NCBI GenBank assembly: GCA_029204225.1
Contig: CM055110.1
Span: 1,699,672-1,763,671, forward strand
Direction of reading: 5' to 3'
DNA from: Diphasiastrum complanatum
Lineage: Eukaryota; Streptophyta; Lycopodiopsida; Lycopodiales; Lycopodiaceae
Length of the DNA: 64,000 nucleotides
Positions within the stretch are counted from its first letter, which is position 1; every line of letters starts with the position of its first letter. Positions 22,460 to 33,649 of the stretch are shown in pieces. The notes under the pieces were generated by a model, which saw only the letters and a program-made list of their open reading frames with translations, had not been told where the DNA came from and did no database searches. The position numbers were made by a program, and so were the translations under genes.

Positions 22460-24783
22460 GTTTTATTCACTTCGGGCTTTGGTTAGCCTCGTGGCGTACC
22501 TTGATGAGATGGTACTGCACCTTCTCCATTCTAGGCGCTTTGCATTGAAACCGTACTTGTGTGGAAAAAGGCACTTATTAGCTTCAACAAGCCAATTGGA
22601 AGTTGTCCAAGCCAGAAACTTTGACTCCCAAGAACTTCCCAGCATGGCTGCATGATAGTATAACCTTGTGATGGGCAATTGGTCTTGGGCTTTATCAGAC
22701 GCCATCGAAAGATATGGATTAAATGACAATGGAGGTAGGCAATCATTCCATCTCGTAGCAGTTGATGCCAACTTGGACAAATCATTCGTAAAAATGGCCG
22801 ATTGTCTCACAGTTGGATCTGGCGAGTTGCGGTACTCAGCACCATAAAATTGGAGAGCTCTAATAAAATCGACTGAAATTTGCCAATTGAAGGTTTGATG
22901 AATTATGGGCTAATTTGGAGTGTGGATGCTGATTTGATCCAATGGCACGCCCAAATCTTTCCATTTATTGCGTCTTGGCATTGGCAAATAATAAGGATAA
23001 TTCACAATTTGCAAGAGCTAGCAACATAACTTGTAATGAAGTTAGGCGTTGTTTCAAAAACTGTCTTACGCCATGCCACTCCCAATGCGAGTAACCTGTC
23101 CAATTCTTTCTCGACCTCTATCTTAGAGGTTTTGAACTTAATGATCCACCCACCCCTCAAGGACATATGCAGATGCTGATGTAGAAAATTTTGAATTTGA
23201 TCCTCAATGGTGATAGGTTTCTGAAATAAGACTCTGGCCCTTGATGAAGATGGACCAGATTCAGTAGGTTGGGTGGACATTGTGTTTGGAATGTTTGGAG
23301 CTCCTCCCATGTCTATGCATGCACCCAACTCTGTATCCATTCGTGTGCCTTCCTGGTGTTGAGGGGAGAACTGTGGCGTCACTGGAACTTGGATTTGAGG
23401 CCCAGCTTTCAACACCTGAGCAGTTGCTTTTTCATAATCCTTTATAATTGCCTTTGCCTTGCCAAGCTCAGTGGTTGCCGTCCTTTTGAGTTTGTCAAAT
23501 TTTTCTTGAAACCCCGCCATTGTAGTACGGTAGGTTTCCACTTTTTGGAACAAGTCTGATTTCGTCCGATGTGACTAGACAATCAGCAGGCACTTGGGTT
23601 TGCAAATAGGAATCACATTCAAGGGTGATTGCGTCCAATTCACCTTGAAGTCATTCGCATTCCAATTCTGCTAAGTCCAATTGACCTGCTAGCAACAAGA
23701 TTGTTGTTTTGAATCTTGGACCGCCTTGTCAACCTTGGCTTGTGCCGTTAGAAGTGCATTCTGAAGACTAGCCACGTAATCTTCTAGTCTTTGAGCGGAC
23801 TCATTGGCCTTCTTCAAATCAGTTTCAGATTTTGTCTCATGTTGCATGGCAATCTTCAGTTCTCGATTTAACTGAATAACCTTCTGGCTAATCAATGTAT
23901 TCTCTGTCCCAAGATCGGCTATGCACTTGGACATGTCTTGATTTTCATCAATCATGGTCTGGATCACGCGCACAAGGTTAGAAAAAGATCCATTGCAACA
24001 CCAGAATCCACGGTAGTAGGAACAGTAGCAGCAGCAGCAGTGACAGGAACAGCTCCGGTAGGAATTGTACTAACTGGCCTCTGGTGTGTGGCCGGTTCTT
24101 CTTCTTCAAAGATATTTGCTTCTTCAAAACCTTGGGGCACTGTGGCATCGAACAACTTTGAAGATAGAACAACATGAATGACCCTAAGGGTGTCTGGTGC
24201 GGCTTCAACTTGATCATGCTGATTGATTTGGAAGGAATCATCAAATGTAGTAGCGGTATCATAGAACTGCTTGAATCCTCTTCCAGGGGATTCGAGATGA
24301 AATTTTTTGGGACTCTTGGGCATTTCAAAGATCTCATCTGGGCCCAGTGGGTTGGAATCATTGAACATATATATGAATGATTGGGTGTTTGGCGAAATAA
24401 CTCAGAGTTGTGGGGAGGAGGCAGCCTGGGCAGCTATGACTGGAATGGTAGATCCAATTATCACAGACTAACCTTGTGAGGAAGCGGACGCGAGGGATGC
24501 ATCAGTGGATTGAAAAACAAGTAGCATAGTGTGAATTGCAGCAGGGGGTGGAAGTGCAACTCGAGTTGATTGCCTAGTATGTCGACGTGTCGTGGGAGGC
24601 AAGTCAGGAACAACGATCTCGCTGCATGGACGACGGCGACTATGTGAATTTGACACCTGTTAGAAAGATTCGGTTGGTGCCTCTTCGTAAATAGAGAGCA
24701 TAGAATCCATACTGAAACCATGGATTTTGCTATCAAGATAGGAGGCTGCAAGGAGGGACAAGAGCTGGCCAACAACAAACTGC
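22460..24783 (-). pseudogene. Retroelement 3' coiled-coil ORF (copy B)
   Basis: Minus-strand segments in several frames align in order with the better preserved plus-strand ORF at 51106-53579. In order they are: the end of an N-terminal domain (LLSLLAASYLDSKIHGF), a low-complexity linker (HSRRRPCSEIVVPDLP; NPLGPDEIFEMPKSP; KLFDATVPQGFEE), a coiled coil (TENTLISQKVIQLNRELKIA, 23973-23689) and a C-terminal block (RGGWIIKFKTSKIEVEKELD; TPNFITSYVASS, 23553-23002). Several stops and frameshifts occur. A polypurine tract and LTR follow directly, so this is an extra ORF at the 3' end of a gypsy-type element. At 24783 it is fused to a copia gag. Function is unknown. Confidence 0.8.
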
Positions 24784-25609
24784 TGCTTCAATGGATACAC
24801 AATCTTCAGGTTTAGCCAGCATGAATCGATAGTATGTCGTTCGCGTTTGCATCTCATGCATATCTTCTTGTTGCCATTCTGTTGTTTGGGCTTTCCTTTG
24901 TTCTTCCATCTGCCTCTGTTGGCTCCCTTTGTTGTCTTGATCCTGCCTTCAGTCTCCCTCTTAGGCTTGAACTACTTCTTTGGCTTTTCTTTGTTGTTGT
25001 AGAGAGTTTGGTCAGAAGCATCTTTGTGATCAAGGTGCTCACGAGCTTTGACTTCCTCTCAAATCTCGATCATTGTCTTTTCGAGTGTCATAGTTGGATC
25101 CTTTGCTAGCAATGTTCGGGTTGTCTGGAAATATCTTGGTAAAGCTTGTAGCAGGTCTCTACTGATACTGCATTTCCTACTCCGGCGTTGTGTAATGAAA
25201 GGAACAGATCCTCCATCTTTCTAATAAAGGAGGTGAGGTCTTTGCCATCCCATTGCAGATTTGTCACCTGATCTTCAAGAAGCATGATCTGATTGCGTGA
25301 TTTCATCTGAAACCTTGTGAGCAAAGTATCCCACATCTTTCTTGCATTGGAGAGTGTAGCGAGGTCAAGTGTGAGACTATCTTCGATGGATGATGACAAC
25401 ATGGCTATTGCCTTGTCGTTCTTTTCTCTCAATTCGTGTAGCTCCTTGCATGTAGTTGCTGGCATTTCTTCGATGCCATCTTTCCAAGGCCATAGCCCTT
25501 CTCCCTTCAATATGAGAGAGGTCTTTATCTTCCATGCTAGGAAGTTTGACCCTGATGAGTCAATGATTATACAAATCTTTGATTGTATAGTGCTTATTGA
25601 AGCCATCAT
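24784..25609 (-). pseudogene. Copia gag remnant (copia family 3)
   Basis: Minus-strand ORF 25609-25106 (ILKGEGLWPWKDGIEEMPAT; KMWDTLLTRFQMKSRNQIML) is the same gag family as 61801-62380 on plus. It continues through frameshifts to a zinc-knuckle-like end (RERHTIDSCWLNLKIVYP) at about 24790, where it is cut and fused to the coiled-coil ORF of another element. Protease, integrase, RT and RNase H are absent. Confidence 0.88.
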
Positions 25610-25723
25610 ATTGAACTGTGTTTTTACTTGTTATTGGTTCTTTGTCTTGAATGCTTTGCCTCCTGGATTCAATAGCTTTGTGGATATGTCAATTTATAAG
25701 AAGTTCTGATTACCAACTCTGAT

Positions 25724-25735
25724 GCTCAGATACCA
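25724..25735 (-). promoter_or_regulatory. Primer-binding site of copia family 3
   Basis: The minus strand reads TGGTATCTGAGC, one base from the initiator-Met type. It lies about 115 bases before gag, the same arrangement as at 61688-61801. Confidence 0.75.
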
Positions 25736-26230
25736 CTAATGGGACTCACGACTTCTAAGCAAATGAAATGCGATCACCTGATGCGAATACTGCGTGATGA
25801 ATTTGGATGGAGTTCGAATTTGATTGCTGGTCACTACCAGCTATATCATTCTTACAATCTTCCAGAATGTAGACAGACACTGTTGATCTATGTTTAAGTT
25901 AATTCAGCATTCAACAAGATTGAACAAGATTGAACCTATGTGCAGAATAGATAAACAAGCAAATGAGATACACAAACAATGAGTAGACAATAATTCAATC
26001 GAGATCAGACAATTTGAATGATATGTGCATAACAACTACAACATCATCTATTGATCCTCTTTTGTTCAAGCACTGTGTGATAGACCCACACAATGCATTG
26101 GCATGAGAGAAGCGGTGTTCTCCCACATACAGTGTCTCGATTACTAGCGGACTTCTTGGATCTCTGTGGATTCTGCTTACAATATCTCGCTCACTAGCGG
26201 ACTTCTCTATTCTGCATTTTTCTTGTATCA
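25736..26230 (-). mobile_element. LTR of copia family 3 (outer end unclear)
   Basis: The minus-strand sequence matches the LTR upstream of the plus-strand copia at 61.1-61.7 kb, for example GATCAACAGTGTCTGTCTAC and TGATATAGCTGG. The match fades beyond about 26050, so the outer boundary is approximate. Confidence 0.65.
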
Positions 26231-26599
26231 TTAGTGCATCTAGCAGCTACATATATTTAGAGTAACATTTATGATTAGATAGGTTAAGCAATCTAAGACT
26301 AATCATAGATTACAAGAGCGGCGAGTTAGGCATGTCCTAACGTTCTTGTGCTGATGTCACCATATCATATCAGGGGACTGTATTTCATGGTACTTGTTTG
26401 ATCTTCCTGGTTCTTTGGAGCGTGAAGGGTCGAAAGTGTCTCGAGCATTTTCGTTTCGCGTCGTTTGACCTTCTCTTGTTGTTTGTGTTGTTCGCGAATA
26501 TTTCGTTTTTTGAGTTCTTCATTTTTGAGGTCTTCGTCAGGTTGGGAGTCGAGAGCTAGCAAAGCTTTGGTAATAAAAACATTTTGTTTCTTCAATCCC
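26231..26599. other. Junction DNA with a short charged minus-strand ORF
   Basis: A 76-codon minus-strand ORF (26365-26595) is rich in Lys/Glu (NEELKKRNIREQHKQQEKVK) and may be the C-terminal coiled-coil tail of the neighbouring copy D, but no domain is recognised. Confidence 0.3.
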
Positions 26600-27867
26600 T
26601 TCTTTCTTTCACTAAGAAAATCATGAAGTGGTCAATAGGATCCGTAGGTAGGTTTTCTTTCACTGTTCACCTCCCTTGAGAAGACTAACCTCTTGAGGAG
26701 AAGATCTACCAAGAATGCCTAGATAAGCACAAATAAATGAAACCAAAAAAAGACCAAAAAGAGAGATAGCATCAGAGATGAACGCCGCACCAATCTAGGC
26801 TATTCCACGAGTAGATTTGAAGCTAAGATTAACAACCTTAACAAGCCTAGATCCCTACTCCTATTTTGTCGCGTAGCCCTCTCCCCATTCGATTGAAGCC
26901 CGATACTACATGACAGAATCCCTTCTTTTCTCTCTAGATCCGACCAATTAGGGAGGCATGGAAAGGGTCCAACAAGAAGGAATGGGGGGTCAGTGTCTCG
27001 GTGGGGGTAGTCAGGTAGCGGTCTCGGATGATCCTCCCTTGCTGTGTATATCTTGGTCTTTTTTCTTCTCTGGATGAGCTAGCCTTATTTGTACCTTGCA
27101 TGTAGTGCTCCAGAACTGGTTCACTTGTTCTATGACTTTTTGTAAGTCCCGCTACATCTTCTAAATTTGACTCTAAGATTCAAGCAACTTCTTCTCATAG
27201 TGGTCTTGATGAATCTTGGTATTGGCCTTGTGGGGTTCATACCTCCGAATCAGTTCCACATACCTCTGTATCTGGATGGCTTTTCCAGGTGGTGGTACTA
27301 CAACAATATCTTTGGGTCTCATTTGGGTTAGATCAGCTGGTATGGCTGTCAACCGGTGTTGCTCGGTAGAGGCTTGTGTGTCTTTTTGCTTGAGCTGATC
27401 TTGTAGCTGCAAGAAGTCTTGGAATGTGTTGCTGGATCAATCCTTGTAGTTCTTGGCTTCTCAGCTCATTCTCTATGGCTCACATCCTCTAGTCCTTGAG
27501 TTCTACTTGGCAAGCTTCCATATCCTTAGTCTTCTCGGCTAATTGATCAGCCAACTCTTCATTCTGACTCACGAACTAGTGCAAGTGGAAAGACATCTCA
27601 ACATGGGTCTCAAGGGCCTGTTTGGTAGTCTTCGACATGTTACTGACATCTCTAAACAAAGCTGTATAATGTGAGGGTGGAAAGTAGAATTGTGGATCTG
27701 ATGGTAAGGTGGTGGTAGTAGGAGCTGAGGTGGTGGTGGCAACTGTATAAGAAGGAACAAGTATGGTGGAAAGGGGAATGGAAGCAATAACGGATTGAGT
27801 TAACTCCTCTTTATAGTTCAAGTTGCAACGATAGGAGCGGCTCACCTTGGAGATTGCTCCATCCACC
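26600..27867 (-). pseudogene. Coiled-coil ORF, 3' part (copy D), interrupted by a copia insertion
   Basis: Minus-strand segments read from 27867 downwards: a Thr/Pro-rich linker (PSYTVATTTSAPTTTTLPSD), a coiled coil (SQNEELADQLAEKTKDMEAC, near 27560-27490) and a Gln-rich helical part (27412-27173). Stops and frameshifts break it. The upstream part is not adjacent any more. By the duplicated AAGGG target site, sequence formerly joined to 27867 now lies at 33931-34461 on plus, where a 200-codon open region ends. Function unknown; the build resembles the 3' ORFs of the gypsy-type elements here. Confidence 0.55.
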
Positions 27868-27872
27868 AAGGG
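27868..27872 (+). repeat. Target-site duplication AAGGG (left)
   Basis: AAGGG directly precedes the 5' LTR at 27873. The reverse complement, CCCTT, directly precedes the minus-strand 3' LTR at 34462-34466. The pair shows that the two LTRs belong to one insertion. Confidence 0.85.
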
Positions 27873-28149
27873 TGTTAGAAATCAATGATAAACTTCATTG
27901 TTACACTTCCTAGTTACACTTTCTAGGTATTGTTTACGATGTACTTTATTACTAGTTGTAACTAGCCATATGATAGTCTAGTAGTCTACTCCTAGGATCT
28001 CCCTCTCTATTAGGGTTCAGGATTTATATGTACATTTTACATTCAGTATGAGTTGGTGTTATAGAGTAATATTGCATGTTCTTCTTCCGCCTCCCTACTT
28101 GGTGATTGCTTATGGTGAATGCTTGATGTTGCATATCTGATTCTTGACA
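27873..28149 (+). mobile_element. 5' LTR (277 bp) of the split copia element
   Basis: It starts TGTTAGAAATC and ends TTCTTGACA, directly before a primer-binding site. It is about 93 percent alike by eye to the minus-strand LTR at 34467-34743, which has the same length. Confidence 0.93.
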
Positions 28150-28161
28150 TGGTATCAGAGC
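28150..28161 (+). promoter_or_regulatory. Primer-binding site of the split copia element
   Basis: TGGTATCAGAGC, the standard initiator-Met tRNA complement, with no spacing after the LTR. Confidence 0.92.
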
Positions 28162-28998
28162 TACAATGTTCATGCATGCCTGATCAGTGGATACAACTTG
28201 TCACAGGCTTCGCAACGAAGTGAGAAAGTCCTTCATAGGAGGTGAAAGCTTGGAGAGACAAAAACGGTCGGAAGAAATCTTTCTTGGTGTATTTTGCAGG
28301 ATTTGGAGCTCACAGTTATTAGTGGAGAACAAAGACACACTTCCGGAGGCATTGGAAATGTCAGGGCAGCATCAGACAGATTGAAAATATGTTGAGTGGG
28401 AAAAGTTTTACAATTTTTTTAGTCTCTGTAAAAAGTGTCATTTGTCAAAGGGTTGTGTCAAGAAATCTCTCATTTGTTTGTTTGGGGTACTTCAAATCAC
28501 ACCATATAGTGTCTAGTATTGCCATTCAGAGGTTTGAGGCTTCATACCTTTCACATTACTGATATTTGTCTGTTTGAACGATCACTCGTTTCAAAATCTT
28601 TGTAAAGAGGAGGCGACGTAGCCGCCACGCCGAAGTAGGAAATGTAGAATATTCCCTCTGAAAGTTCTTATATTCTCTCTTTTTCCTTACCAATATCGGA
28701 TCCAAGCGTGCTAGTTGAAGAGACACCTGAGCAGTCGTACATCTGCGCTCCACTCCGATATCACATGTCTATACCGATATGGGATTCAAGCGCACGAGCT
28801 AAAAATAATTCCGAGCAGTTGTACATCCGCGCTCCAGTCCGATATCGCATGCTCCAATATCGGAGCCAAGCGCACAAGTTGAAGAGGATCCTGAGCAGTC
28901 GTACTTCTACGCTCCATTCCGATATCAGGTGTATAACCAGAAAAGTATACAGTTCTTTGGTGTGATAAATTACTTGATCTGGACTCATCTGTTTAGTA
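28162..28998 (+). other. Copia leader with three tandem ~82-bp repeats
   Basis: Untranslated leader between primer-binding site and gag. At about 28690, 28773 and 28854 three copies of an ~82-bp unit occur, each with a CCAATATCGG-like start, a GAGCAGT(C/T)GTAC core and a CCGATATC end. The start and end are inverted versions of each other (GATATCGG), so each unit could fold. A role in packaging or translation is speculative. Confidence 0.7.
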
Positions 28999-29756
28999 AT
29001 GGCAACTCTAAGCCAGAGTTTCCTCAATAAGTCAAGCAAATTGGAAGGAGCCAGCAATTATGCAGTTTGGAAATTCAAACTGAAGAACATTTTGATGGAA
29101 AAGGAGCTATGGGAGATTGTGACAGGCGACGAGACAAGACCAGTGATAGAAAAAAATCAGCGGACATTTGACAAGAGAAAACGGAAAGCACAAAATGTCA
29201 TCAACTTATCAGTTAGAGATGCAATTATTCCCTACATTTCAGACTCAGAAGGACCAAAAGAACCATGGGATTCGTTGAAGGCATTGTTTGAGATCACAAA
29301 CACATCTCGAGTGCTATTGTGAAGACGAAGCTGCACACATTGCGGACAAATGATGGTGCAACTATTGCTGATCACCTACTAAAGATCAAAGAGATTCGTG
29401 ACCAATTAGTAGCAGTTGGAGAGCGAGTACAAGATCGTGAGATCGTGCAGTTGACATTGAGTAGTTTGAGTGAGTCACATTAGATGTTTGTGACAAGCAT
29501 AGCCACACGGAAAAATCGTCCAACCTATGAAGAGTTAGGTGGATTGCTTTTGCAGGAAGAGCAACATTAAGAGAACTTGAGTCATCGCAATAGGCAATTT
29601 TATCAAGCTCTTGCAGTCAGAGGACGTGGTGGTAGATTTGGTCGTGGAAGACACCAATCAAGAGGTGGAAACTCCAATCCTGGATCATTCCAACAATTTC
29701 AAGAACAATCCAATGATGGCGCGGATCGAGAAAATTGGAATCCACAAGAACACATA
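28999..29756 (+). pseudogene. Gag of the split copia element (5' half)
   Basis: UBN2-type gag begins MATLSQSFLNKSSKLEGA and continues through NVINLSVRDAIIPYISDSEG to SRVLL, where a frameshift at about 29320 breaks it. It resumes as ADHLLKIKEIRDQLVAVGER and GRGGRFGRGRHQSRGG, an RNA-binding RG-rich stretch that should precede the zinc knuckle. Instead the palindrome array starts at 29757. The missing zinc knuckle and pol of the same family lie on minus at 36770-34773. Confidence 0.9.
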
Positions 29757-30270
29757 TAGCAAATATCCACGCAAATATCCACGCACAATACAAAGGACGC
29801 GCGGGCAAAAAAAAACTTCGCGTGGATATAGCCATGGATTGACGTGGATATACGCGTGGATACAAGTGCATGGATTATCCACGCGTGGATGTTCCACGCA
29901 AATGTCTTTTTCGGCAGTAGAGCGGCCGGACGTCGTGAAATTCAAAATGCGTGGATTATCCACGCGTGGATTATCCACGCCAAGTCCGACTACTGGCAGC
30001 CGGGCAAACCTCCGACACTCGGAGCCAAAAATAGAAATTCTAATTTTGCGTGGATAATCCACGCCATAGTAAAAATAAAATAAAAAAGACTCGGCTTTTG
30101 GATACTACGTGGATAATTATCCACGCATGGATTATCCACGCAAAATCTAGAGAGTTGAGGCCGTGGATACCGCGTGGATGATTTTTTTTTTATATCCATG
30201 TGGAAAGGTTTTTGGAATTTACGTGGATTATCCATGCGTGGATAATCCACGCAAAAAAAAATTTCCAAAA
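29757..30270. repeat. Palindrome array 1 (GCGTGGATWATCCACGC units)
   Basis: About 25 half-sites of GCGTGGAT or ATCCACGC occur in roughly 0.5 kb, many paired into 17-bp perfect palindromes such as GCGTGGATTATCCACGC. The first bases (ATATCCACGCAAATATCCACGC region) match the outer end of array 2 (TTATCCACGCAAAGTATCCACGC region), so the two look like terminal inverted repeats with subterminal repeats of one DNA-transposon-like element. Possible 6-bp target duplication AACACA at both outer ends. Confidence 0.85.
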
Positions 30271-30606
30271 AAAAAACATTTGGCGTGAACGAAATTCTGG
30301 TTCGCTCCGAATATAAAGGTGATTTCTATTTATGTGTTGTGTGAGAGAGAGAAAAAGAGAGTATAGATGGGAGTGAGAATGAGATGAGGATGAATGTGAG
30401 TGAGAAGATTGATAGTGTGTAGGACTTTTAGTTCATTGATGGATGTTAATAGTATGTGTTTTGTGATCATAAGTTTTAAGATCTTTTTTGTTTGTGATGT
30501 AGGTTTGGATATGAAAAATGAGCTTTCATTGCAAAGGATTCAAAGATCAAGTGCATGCAAAAGGGGCCAATAAATATTGAGCGATAGGATGAGTGCCACG
30601 ATACTT

Positions 30607-30775
30607 TGAAATTAATCTCTCACTTGCTTCTAAAAGGAAAAATCCAAATAGAATATTTAGATGAAGTTAATCTCTCACTTGCTTCTAAAGGAAAAATCCA
30701 AATAGAATGATTAGATGAAGTTAATCTCTCACTTGCTTCTAAAAGAAAAAATCCAAATAGAATGATTGGATGTAG
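30607..30775. repeat. Three tandem 56-bp repeats
   Basis: Three near-identical copies begin at about 30607, 30662 and 30718 with TTAATCTCTCACTTGCTTCT. On minus they give a repeating peptide (EASERLTSSNHSIW), which matches the N-terminal copia gag motif ASERLxxxNYxIW. The unit is therefore an amplified fragment of a copia gag start. Confidence 0.85.
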
Positions 30776-30823
30776 TTGATCTTGATTTCCATATTCAATC
30801 ACCCATAATAGACTCATTCACGT

Positions 30824-30826
<3 letters not shown>

Positions 30827-30874
<48 letters not shown>
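30827..30874. repeat. (AG)24 microsatellite
   Basis: An uninterrupted AG dinucleotide run. ORFs through it are low-complexity artefacts. Confidence 0.97.
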
Positions 30875-30876
<2 letters not shown>

Positions 30877-31204
30877 AAAGGTAACCAACACTCTTAATTC
30901 TAGGAAGGTTTGTAGCCCTTGTTTTCTTCTGTTAAAGACGTGGTTCAAATATTTTTTGTTGGAAGATGAGTTCCACAAAAAAGCCCAAACGTCACAAGGA
31001 GGGAGCATGTTGTGGCATTTTGGAGTAGGATATAATCGTGTGGTTCGGGAGTTTTGATTAGCACTCTATAATGTTCTCTTTGCTTTTCTCTTCATGTGTG
31101 TTTAAGGTCGGTGTGGGTGGGTGTGTGTGTGCGTGCGTGTGTTTGTGTGTGTGTTTCATGCTACTGGTTTACGGTTTGTGTTATATATTAATTTATGTTT
31201 CATG

Positions 31205-31329
<125 letters not shown>

Positions 31330-31353
31330 TGATACATCTAACATTTTCAACTT

Positions 31354-32106
31354 TTGCAGAAGAAGGACCATAAGTTGGTTTCAAGAAAAAGAGTTGCAAG
31401 AGAGATCGAGAATATTACTGATAGGATAAATCACATGAATACTGATTTTGGATCATCAGTGGCCCTAGATGATGCTCTTGTTGATGATGACCCCTTGCAT
31501 GATATAACTAGTTCATCAATGCCTTGTGATTCAATCCATGTCTCCAAATCTCTAGAATGTTCTTACCACCCAACCACACCTATCCTAGATGTTGCACATG
31601 AGCCCTCCACGATACTCCACGTGGATTCCACAAACTTGACTACCCCTTTAAAAAAGAGAACACGTCTTGGACGTATTATGACTAGTTTGAAAGATAATTG
31701 CAAATCACTACGCACTGTTGATATGTCAAAAGACATTCTAGGTTCTTTGTCTGACCTTCCTCTTTCACCTAGCTTGCAACCATTAGTAAAAACTTTTATT
31801 AGAAGTAGATATTCGTGTTGGCCACTCCAATCACCATTACTATTAAATGGAACAAAATTTACGTATTGGGGTCGAATGTACATGATCATGCCTAGTGAAC
31901 ACTTTCCTGAGGCTGGTTTGGACCTTTTTGCATTGAGTAGTATTGAGGTCCCTTTAAATAGTGTTGTGACACTGATGCCATATACAGGACCTCAATACAA
32001 TTGGGGTGATTGGCATGCTTTGTGTCGTCACCAATGGAGGATGCAAGTATATTTTACGCGTCAGTTTAAAGAAATTCCGCATTGGCATAATAGCGTGTGG
32101 CGATGA
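31354..32106 (+). CDS. Unrecognised 250-codon ORF
   Basis: An intact ATG-initiated frame right after the (GA)60 tract, so it may be an exon whose true 5' end lies upstream; a CAG at 31355-31360 could be a splice acceptor. The N-terminal half is acidic and low in structure (residues 30-110). A basic patch (LKKRTRLGRI) follows. The second half is denser, with many aromatic residues (RSRYSCWPLQSPLL; FTYWGRMYMIMPSEHFPEAG; GPQYNWGDWHALCRHQWRM) and looks like a folded domain. No family is recognised. It lies inside the inverted block between two palindrome arrays, so it could be transposon cargo, a captured host exon or an old host gene fragment. It is the longest intact ORF here not explained by retroelements. 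Confidence 0.45.
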   Translation: MQKKDHKLVSRKRVAREIENITDRINHMNTDFGSSVALDDALVDDDPLHDITSSSMPCDSIHVSKSLECSYHPTTPILDVAHEPSTILHVDSTNLTTPLKKRTRLGRIMTSLKDNCKSLRTVDMSKDILGSLSDLPLSPSLQPLVKTFIRSRYSCWPLQSPLLLNGTKFTYWGRMYMIMPSEHFPEAGLDLFALSSIEVPLNSVVTLMPYTGPQYNWGDWHALCRHQWRMQVYFTRQFKEIPHWHNSVWR

Positions 32107-32719
32107 TTTTCCGTCAAAGATAACTTGAAAAAAGGGTCTTTTTTCCCACAAACAATGGCAACCTTCACGGGTAAAGAATGGTCCCCATTCTTCGGACTCA
32201 GCCTTTTTGGTTACACAAAGACCAATGGACTAGCCAATAACATCCTAGGCTGACCCATAAGCCATACAACAACATGTCTTCAAGTTAAGCAGCAACAGAT
32301 TACCCCCCTGGACTGGCCAATAGCAACCTAGGCTGACCCAAAAGGGTTCCAATCAGCATTGGATCTTCATGAAGAACAACATCTCAGGTCTTGCATACAA
32401 AGCTTGATAATACCGTAACTTAATCAGATCACAATTAGTAGCTTGGTTTTTTTTTAATCATCATTTAAAGTTCTAGTGCCTTATCCATTGGGCTATGGAG
32501 TCCGGTCACACATCATAGGATAAATTTCTTTCAGGGTTTTTAGACTTTCACATATCATATGGAGTTCAGAAGCACCAGGTGCTAAACTTGCAAAACCAGC
32601 ACGAATGCTGGTTACCTCATGTTGTGGAATTACTGGCTGGGTAAAGTAGTAATTATACTACTAAAAGATTTATGGTTGGTCAATTTCTTCCGACCCTAGA
32701 GGCGGGATGAACTCCTAGG
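32107..32719. other. Non-coding, with a 34-bp direct repeat
   Basis: Near 32229 and 32313 a 34-bp sequence containing CCTAGGCTGACCCA is repeated directly, 84 bp apart. Nothing else was recognised. Confidence 0.5.
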
Positions 32720-33649
32720 TCAAAACTTATGTTTTGCTCTTGGCTTCCATTCCCAATCATCTTCAAGTCGAGTGTCAGCATCCAACCCTTTAGTCAAATT
32801 ATGGTATTTTAATATCACACAATGGACTTGATGTCCCTGACAATGGAAATAATCCACTCCCAATTTCACATTTGGTCCCAAGCTTGACTCAACTAGGAAC
32901 TGATCGTTTTTGGATTGGTTGTGGCTATTATAGAATGTGGATATACGAGTATCAATCAGAGCATTTTCATATTTGGATGCATTTTCAATTGCATAATCCA
33001 AACTAGTCAGATGCTTTTGTCTCAAATGGACTTGCATCTCTGTTTGCAATCCACTTATGAAGTAATCAAATATCAATTCAATTGGAAGTGCATAGATAGA
33101 GATGTGTTTTTGCACAAACCAATTAAATCTATGAGAATATCTTCCCACATAATCATCTTCACATTGTCTGATAGCTACCAAATGGTAACAAGCAACCGTT
33201 ATATTCATCTTGGGTGAAAACTCATCCAAGAATGCTTTTACCAAGGTATCCCATGAGTCAAGAGAATGGATTTCAAAAGCTTCAACATTATCATACCAAT
33301 CTCGAGCTTTATTGGTCAGGTATAATGGAAATAACAATTTCCAATCTTTGGGTTGTGAGAAACCATCTAGGAAAGAGAAGTTCATGAATTTTCGTATGAA
33401 AATATCAGCTTTATCACCTCTCTCTCCATCATAATGATCAATCTTAAATAGGTACACAGACTTTGGTCTAACACAGAGGGAGTCGCCAGCAACGAACACA
33501 GGTTGCACAGTATTACGATCAGGTTTAGCTCCTGATTTTCCAAGATCGTACTCCAACTCATCAAAGTTGGGAACACTCTTAGTTGACTCAACTACCAAGG
33601 TTTCACATGTAAAATTGCATGTATGGATATTGCATGTACCGCATGTCAA
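32720..33649 (-). pseudogene. Ty3/gypsy gag, long intact frame
   Basis: A 309-codon minus-strand frame has the retrotransposon gag core: DHYDGERGDKADIFIRKFMN, then FPLYLTNKARDWYDN, DTLVKAFLDEFSP and YVGRYSHRFNWFVQK. A zinc-knuckle-like remnant follows (DYFHCQGHQVHCVILKYHN), with the usual spacing lost. Gag coats element RNA in particles. The frame is intact but pol is absent downstream (below 32720), and LTR-like DNA begins right at its upstream end, so the element is truncated on both sides. Confidence 0.85.

Noticed and set aside
29611-30062. ORFs of 79-148 codons through palindrome array 1
   Set aside because: They encode recurring WIIHA or STRG peptides read from the palindromes in all frames, so they are repeat artefacts.
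29757-30270. CRISPR-like array because of many short repeats
   Set aside because: The units are palindromes with irregular spacing and no unique spacers of constant length; eukaryotic context.
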